Positions 60,188-64,000 of a stretch of 64,000 bases of DNA are shown here, in pieces (position 1 is the first letter of the stretch; every line of letters starts with the position of its first letter). The translations under genes and the position numbers were made by a program. This stretch comes from SIG307 sp964609025 (GTDB lineage Bacteria > Bacillota > Clostridia > Lachnospirales > Lachnospiraceae), in the NCBI GenBank assembly GCA_964609025.1, contig CAZSQM010000008.1, positions 42,381-106,380 of the forward strand, given 5' to 3'. Under the pieces are notes generated by a model, which ran no database searches, was not told the DNA's origin, and saw only the letters and a list, made by a program, of their open reading frames with translations.

Positions 60188-60264
60188 AGGATAATCTCCT
60201 CTTACTTCACTAAATATGAATTTCATTGAACAACTCATCCCCCTGGACGAGTAGCTTCCTCTTG

Positions 60265-60360
60265 TTAATGTTCCATAAGTGCTTGTTCTAACTCTGGTTC
60301 CGGAACTGCGTCTTTTGCATCTAATCCTAAAAAAGAATTGTATAACACTTCAATTTTCAT
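60265..60360 (-). CDS. Very small ORF after the Nudix gene
   Basis: A 31-codon frame beginning MKIEVLYNSFLGLDAK overlaps the end of the Nudix gene and stops at 60265. Composition is protein-like, but it lacks a good ribosome site. It may be a remnant of a larger gene. Confidence 0.3.
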   Translation of the reverse strand: MKIEVLYNSFLGLDAKDAVPEPELEQALMEH

Positions 60361-60820
60361 CTCGTAAAAACATTAGTACGGCAGGTAAATCAATTTCGGA
60401 AAATTTATGTGCATCAATAAGCTTCCGAACATCTTTCTTGCTTGCCCAGTGGATATCAGCTGTATCATCTCCCGTTGTTAACAACTCACCTTCAACTTCA
60501 CAAATAAAGTGAATGCCAAATGAATCCACAGGTCCTTCTAATGTTTGATATGCCGAAAAAGGTTTTATACATTCCATCGAAAATCTGTCACCAGCTGTTA
60601 TAATAGCACTTTTCTCACCATGGATTGATTTTACCTTTAATCCAGTTTCTTCTATGATTTCTCGTTTTAACCCATCAACTATTTTCTCATACTCGTTAAT
60701 TCTGCCACCTGGAAGTTCATAGACTTCTGGCTCTCCCTCTCGTTTTCTCAGTTGGATAATAAGTTGCTTTTCATTCTCAACTTCTCGAACAAGTAAAGCT
60801 CTTACATTAACATGAATCAT
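60350..60820 (-). CDS. Nudix hydrolase
   Basis: A 156-residue pyrophosphohydrolase. The Nudix box GX5EX7REUXEEXGU is complete (GRINEYEKIVDGLKREIIEE then TGL), starting near residue 42. The substrate cannot be predicted. The ATG at 60820 (MIHVNVRALLVREV) lies 11 nt after GGAAGGA. The extension to 60844 is not supported. Nudix, PHP and GNAT genes cluster here, a mix common in accessory regions. Confidence 0.88.
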   Translation of the reverse strand: MIHVNVRALLVREVENEKQLIIQLRKREGEPEVYELPGGRINEYEKIVDGLKREIIEETGLKVKSIHGEKSAIITAGDRFSMECIKPFSAYQTLEGPVDSFGIHFICEVEGELLTTGDDTADIHWASKKDVRKLIDAHKFSEIDLPAVLMFLRDEN

Positions 60821-61055
60821 AATAATATTATTCCTTCCAAACAAATTCTAACATTGTTAAGTTACGAAACCAAACAATCAATTCCTATTACTTATTCTTT
60901 CTTCATTCCAAGTTTAATTGATTTACCATCTATTTCTATTTTCTCAAGTGGAATTATATTTATTTTCACTTTCGTTTTCCTTTCACATAAAAATCTAAAT
61001 TTGTCTGCCTTTCTGTCAAGTCCGGAAACACACCTGACTTGAATCAAATCTGTTC
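60821..61055. other. Intergenic region between the Nudix and PHP genes
   Basis: A 235-nt AT-rich gap. A 60-codon minus frame (60892-61074) has only a TTG start overlapping the PHP gene and no ribosome site, so it is not called. No strong terminator or repeat is visible. Confidence 0.4.
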
Positions 61056-61838
61056 CTAACAATTCAAAATACAACTATATAACTCTTTTATTTTATACCC
61101 GACATCTTGAGGACAATGCGCATCAGATGAAGTAATAATTTTTACATTATTCTTTTTCAGTATTCTAAGCAGTTCTTCATCCATACCAAGTGAAGCTGTG
61201 TCAGGGCACCTTCTGGCAGCTCCGCTATTTTGATCTGCATACATATTACTATTCGAAAGCTCCTTAGCTAAACTCTCATAGTATTCTGTAAGTGAATACG
61301 ATGGTTTATGACCAAAAAGCTTAATTGCATCCGGATGACCTATTCCATCAAATATCTTACTTTTTGCCAGTGAGACAGAATCTTCAAAATATCTGCGATA
61401 TAGTTTATCTACATCAATTCCGGTCCAGTGTTCGGCCTTATGGTCAAAGGCAAAATCATCAACAAAATGAATACTGCCCAATAAAAAATCAAAACCTTTG
61501 TCTTTCGTTAGTTCTGAAGTAAAGTTTTCAAACTCTTTGAAATAGCATATTTCAAGACCAAACTTTATCTCAACAGGAAACTGCTCATTCCTAACTCTCT
61601 TGATTAGTTCCAAATAATCCTCAAGCTTTAATACACCAGCCTGTCTATGAAACCATGCATCTACATATTCGCTATATGCACACACAGAATCATACATAGG
61701 AACAAATTCTTCAAATCGATAACAATGTTCAAGTAACCGAATCTCATCAATCTGCATTTCAACCGCTCTGTTAACAAATTGATTTATCCAATCCAGCGTG
61801 TACTCTCCGCGCTCAATATGAATATGACCATCTACCAT
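61056..61838 (-). CDS. PHP-domain phosphoesterase (HisJ-like)
   Basis: A 260-residue protein of the PHP superfamily. Metal-binding motifs are visible: DGHIHIE at the N-terminus (residues 3-9), EHC near 37, GLEICYF in the middle, GSIHFVDD, GHPD near 168, and the C-terminal SSDAHCP. The arrangement resembles histidinol-phosphatase HisJ, but no his genes are nearby, so the substrate is open. The start follows AGGAGGATTAC. A tiny 8-codon frame (MNNSNSVL) ends in that ribosome site. Confidence 0.82.
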   Translation of the reverse strand: MVDGHIHIERGEYTLDWINQFVNRAVEMQIDEIRLLEHCYRFEEFVPMYDSVCAYSEYVDAWFHRQAGVLKLEDYLELIKRVRNEQFPVEIKFGLEICYFKEFENFTSELTKDKGFDFLLGSIHFVDDFAFDHKAEHWTGIDVDKLYRRYFEDSVSLAKSKIFDGIGHPDAIKLFGHKPSYSLTEYYESLAKELSNSNMYADQNSGAARRCPDTASLGMDEELLRILKKNNVKIITSSDAHCPQDVGYKIKELYSCILNC

Positions 61839-61971
61839 GTAATCCTCCTACAATACACTATTTGAATTATTCATTACGCTTTCCCTCCACATTAAAACAC
61901 ATTATCTGAATGATGAACCTTACCTTCCGTCTGTAACAAAATGCTTAACACCTGCTTCCGGATGCATCAAT
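61839..61971. other. Gap with coding remnant after the GNAT gene
   Basis: Just after the GNAT stop, a 15-codon minus frame (61920-61967, MHPEAGVKHFVTDGR) reads like the C-terminal end of a protein but has no upstream part. No hairpin is seen. Confidence 0.3.
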
Positions 61972-62406
61972 TCATTTCACAGTAAACTCTGTCCATTCTA
62001 TTTTATTATACTGCATAACATCATCGGATAGCTTCATACCCAATTTTTCATAAAACGGAATCGCATTTTCATTTGCAATAAGATAGACTGCGATGTCTTT
62101 TTCTCCTCCTGCTATCTCATGTGCTTTTCTCATCAAAGTACTGCCAATCCCTTGTCCTTCATAATTTCGGTCAACACCCAAATCCGTAACATATAACCAA
62201 TAGCAAAAGTCTGTTAGTCCAAATAAAACTCCTACTATTTTATTTGTTTCATCACGTGCCACAAGACTTATCGAAACATTTTTGACCAATTTTTCAATTC
62301 GCTCGGAAAATCTTTCTTTTGGGTATTGCGAACCAAGATTTGTTCTTTTCAAAAAATCAACATACTCTATTGAACTAAGTCTTTCTACTTTATATGTTAT
62401 TTTCAC
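61972..62406 (-). CDS. GNAT-family N-acetyltransferase
   Basis: A 144-residue acetyltransferase. The coenzyme-A-binding motif RNYEGQGIGSTLMRKAHEIA (near 81-100, Q/RxxGxG/A) and the following strand and helix (AIPFYEKLGMKLS) are typical of GNAT. The start is GTG at 62406 with GGAGG 5 nt upstream. The acceptor substrate is unknown. Confidence 0.87.
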   Translation of the reverse strand: MKITYKVERLSSIEYVDFLKRTNLGSQYPKERFSERIEKLVKNVSISLVARDETNKIVGVLFGLTDFCYWLYVTDLGVDRNYEGQGIGSTLMRKAHEIAGGEKDIAVYLIANENAIPFYEKLGMKLSDDVMQYNKIEWTEFTVK

Positions 62407-62423
62407 ACCGGTACCTCCATTGT

Positions 62424-62606
62424 CTAAAAAAAGAAGTTGTCGAATTCTCTTTGGTTGTCTGCTCTGTTAGTAAACTGCTCGATAAATGGGAATTTGTCGC
62501 GAGCCCAGCAGGCAATTCCGGCTGAATGAGCCGTCTTTGCGCGGGTTGTCACATACAGGCGATGTGCCCGACTTATGGGAAATAACTTATTCGATGTGTG
62601 ATTCTT
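62424..62606 (-). pseudogene. Protein fragment without a start codon, upstream of the GNAT gene
   Basis: A 60-codon open frame on the minus strand ends at 62424 and contains HRLYVTTRAKTAHSAGIACW and DKFPFIEQFTNRADNQREF. It has no ATG and overlaps the last 20 nt of the HD-GYP gene. The GTG at the V of YVTT is the only internal alternative start. It looks like a C-terminal remnant of a gene cut by recombination. Composition is richer in GC than the adjoining accessory genes. Confidence 0.4.
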
Positions 62607-63939
62607 TTATATACTGTTCTATTTCCGAACGGCATTCAAGAAACGCATTTGCAACATCAGTATCAAAATGCGAACCACTCTCCTCCGCAATAATTGCGAA
62701 TGCCTTATCGATTGGTATTGGCTCCTTGTAGCAGCGTTTTGAGATAAGCGCATCAAATACATCCGCAACCGCAAGAATCTTTGCACACAGCGGAATCTCC
62801 TCGCCCGTTACGCCGTGGGGATAGCCTTTCCCGTCCATTCGCTCATGGTGGTATTCCGCCATCAGCTTTGCAATTCGCAGATAGTTGATATCACCTACGC
62901 TCTCTTCAACCCGGTCAATAATTTTTCCACCCGCAGCGGCATGCCCCTTCATCATAGCGAACTCGCTGTCGTCCAGCTTTCCGGGCTTGTTCAGTACCGC
63001 ATCCGGAATATGTATCTTTCCAACATCGTGAAGCGGAGCAGCTACTACCATGTCCTCGATATACTTGTCGGTCAGAATATGAGGGTATTTTTTCTCGCTT
63101 TGCAGCTTTCGTGCAATGATTTCCACATACTTTGCGGTACGCTGGATATGCCCGCCGGTATTCTCGTCGCGGTTTTCAACGAGGTCAGCCATGGTCGTTA
63201 TAAGCGACTTTTGCAGCGTAACATTCTGCTTGTAGTAAAAGCTGCGATAGTTGGAATCCACTATCAACAGAACGATGACTGAAGCCACAATAAAGTTTGA
63301 GACGCCAAGATATGCATTGAGCGAAGGTGAAATATCCGGAAACAAATCCGGAATAAATGCGTTATATACAGACAGCCATATTCCCACAGCCCACAGCCCG
63401 ATTTCTTCGCCTACTTTCAGAGTGCGTTTTTCGATATCCTGTTCCAGATGACGAATAAATCGTGGTTGCTTGTGCATCAGCAGTGCCAGTACACCTAATA
63501 TGACTGAATACACAATAATATCGTAAAACAACTCAATCTCTTTTGGAATGAAACCAACTGTAACCGGAAAATCCAAGAGCGCAAGTATTGAGTCATAATA
63601 CCCTATCAACGGAATTGGAATAAGCACGCCCAGCCACTTCGCTTTTTTTCTGCCTGTTACCGAGTGGTAAATACTCGGAACAAGGATGAAAAAGACGGAA
63701 AGATAGCAAAATTTCAACAGCAAAGGGCTTAAAATGAAGTTGCTCCATATCAGCGATAGTACTGCTGTATATAAAACATACACTCCGATAATGATTCGGA
63801 GTATCTTTTTCTGTTTTGGGGTAATGTATTCCAGAAAAACGATGTGCTGAATAGCAATCATCATTTCTATCATCAATACACTTCTTACTAAGTCAATTAT
63901 TTGCGTGATGAATTCATTTGTCATAAATGTTCCATTCAT
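62587..63939 (-). CDS. HD-GYP cyclic-di-GMP phosphodiesterase with multi-helix membrane sensor
   Basis: A 450-residue protein with an N-terminal integral-membrane region of about seven helices (about 10-235) and a C-terminal HD-GYP domain. Key motifs are all present: HD at 304-305 (LHDVGKIHIPD), HHE at 364-366 and GYP at 372-374, with ENRDENTGGH at about 255. These predict cyclic-di-GMP hydrolysis. Translation may begin at ATG 63939 or 63924. Neither has a strong ribosome site. A perfect dyad lies upstream. Confidence 0.88.
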   Translation of the reverse strand: MNGTFMTNEFITQIIDLVRSVLMIEMMIAIQHIVFLEYITPKQKKILRIIIGVYVLYTAVLSLIWSNFILSPLLLKFCYLSVFFILVPSIYHSVTGRKKAKWLGVLIPIPLIGYYDSILALLDFPVTVGFIPKEIELFYDIIVYSVILGVLALLMHKQPRFIRHLEQDIEKRTLKVGEEIGLWAVGIWLSVYNAFIPDLFPDISPSLNAYLGVSNFIVASVIVLLIVDSNYRSFYYKQNVTLQKSLITTMADLVENRDENTGGHIQRTAKYVEIIARKLQSEKKYPHILTDKYIEDMVVAAPLHDVGKIHIPDAVLNKPGKLDDSEFAMMKGHAAAGGKIIDRVEESVGDINYLRIAKLMAEYHHERMDGKGYPHGVTGEEIPLCAKILAVADVFDALISKRCYKEPIPIDKAFAIIAEESGSHFDTDVANAFLECRSEIEQYIKESHIE

Positions 63940-63952
63940 TTTATTACTTGTA

Positions 63953-63976
63953 TGATAATTAGGAAGTTAATTATCA
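63953..63976. repeat. Perfect dyad upstream of the HD-GYP gene
   Basis: TGATAATTA (63953-63961) and TAATTATCA (63968-63976) form a 24-bp palindrome with a 6-nt centre, 14 nt upstream of the ATG. It could be an operator or an RNA hairpin. Confidence 0.5.
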
Positions 63977-64000
63977 CACGTTCCTTTCTTTTTAATATCG

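Noticed and set aside
60892..61074. 60-codon frame downstream of the PHP gene
   Set aside because: It has only a TTG start, no ribosome site and no recognised homology.
62486..62731. Plus-strand 81-codon frame across the HD-GYP end
   Set aside because: It is antisense to the HD-GYP gene and to a minus-strand coding remnant with more protein-like composition.

Overview
The window looks like chromosome from a motile, spore-forming, Gram-positive clostridium, most likely a Lachnospiraceae-type Firmicute. The evidence is gene content and order: CodY next to a Bacillus-like fla/che operon, FliY and CheC/CheD chemotaxis, a YlmC/YmxH-type sporulation protein, consensus sigma-A promoters and strong GGAGG ribosome sites. 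The species is not identified. No rRNA, tRNA, CRISPR array or complete insertion sequence was recognised. Almost every gene lies on the minus strand.

Layout from left to right. (1) 1-4285: the start of pgsA, then rimO, folD and a cardiolipin synthase, transcribed leftward from a consensus promoter. (2) 4286-10180: a TauE/SafE permease and a DUF308 protein divergent from a TetR regulator, then an FtsX/MacB-type ABC exporter whose leader carries an intrinsic terminator, then a decayed GDSL-esterase gene. (3) 10211-12214: the rpsB-tsf operon with its promoter, structured leader and terminator. (4) 12206-47297: one fla/che operon of about 35 kb on the minus strand, starting at flgB and ending in four poorly characterised genes and a terminator. 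It encodes rod, hook, MS ring, switch, stator, export gate and ATPase, FlhF/FlhG placement proteins, CheB-A-W-C-D-Y and sigma-28. Flagellin, the filament cap, flgK/flgL, flgM, fliS and cheR are not in the window. (5) 47247-47599: an intergenic region with the flgB promoter, an unusual 130-bp palindrome-rich element and the codY terminator. (6) 47600-53803: codY, topA, dprA, comM and nrdR. (7) 53998-57655: nadA-nadB-nadC-niaR for NAD synthesis and its repressor, divergent from the sporulation gene at 57754. (8) 58039-64000: a nucleoid-associated protein, an AT-rich patchwork of small accessory genes (a YHGS-motif protein, a possible STAS-like protein, Nudix, PHP, GNAT and fragments), and an HD-GYP cyclic-di-GMP phosphodiesterase.

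The genes form a coherent motility programme. CodY sits beside the operon. FliA would drive late genes elsewhere. CheA/W/B/C/D/Y and FliY set switch bias. A PilZ protein inside the operon and the HD-GYP protein at the right edge suggest cyclic-di-GMP input. The order comM/dprA-topA-codY-flgB...fliA-x-rpsB-tsf mirrors Bacillus subtilis, with the trmFO-xerC-hslVU block absent between topA and codY, and with four other genes where swrB would be.

The least explained signals are the ABC-exporter leader (9586-9808), the 130-bp element (47382-47511), the four-gene tail of the fla/che operon (12290-14036) and the patchwork accessory region (59107-62606). No clearly new multi-gene defence or metabolic system was recognised.
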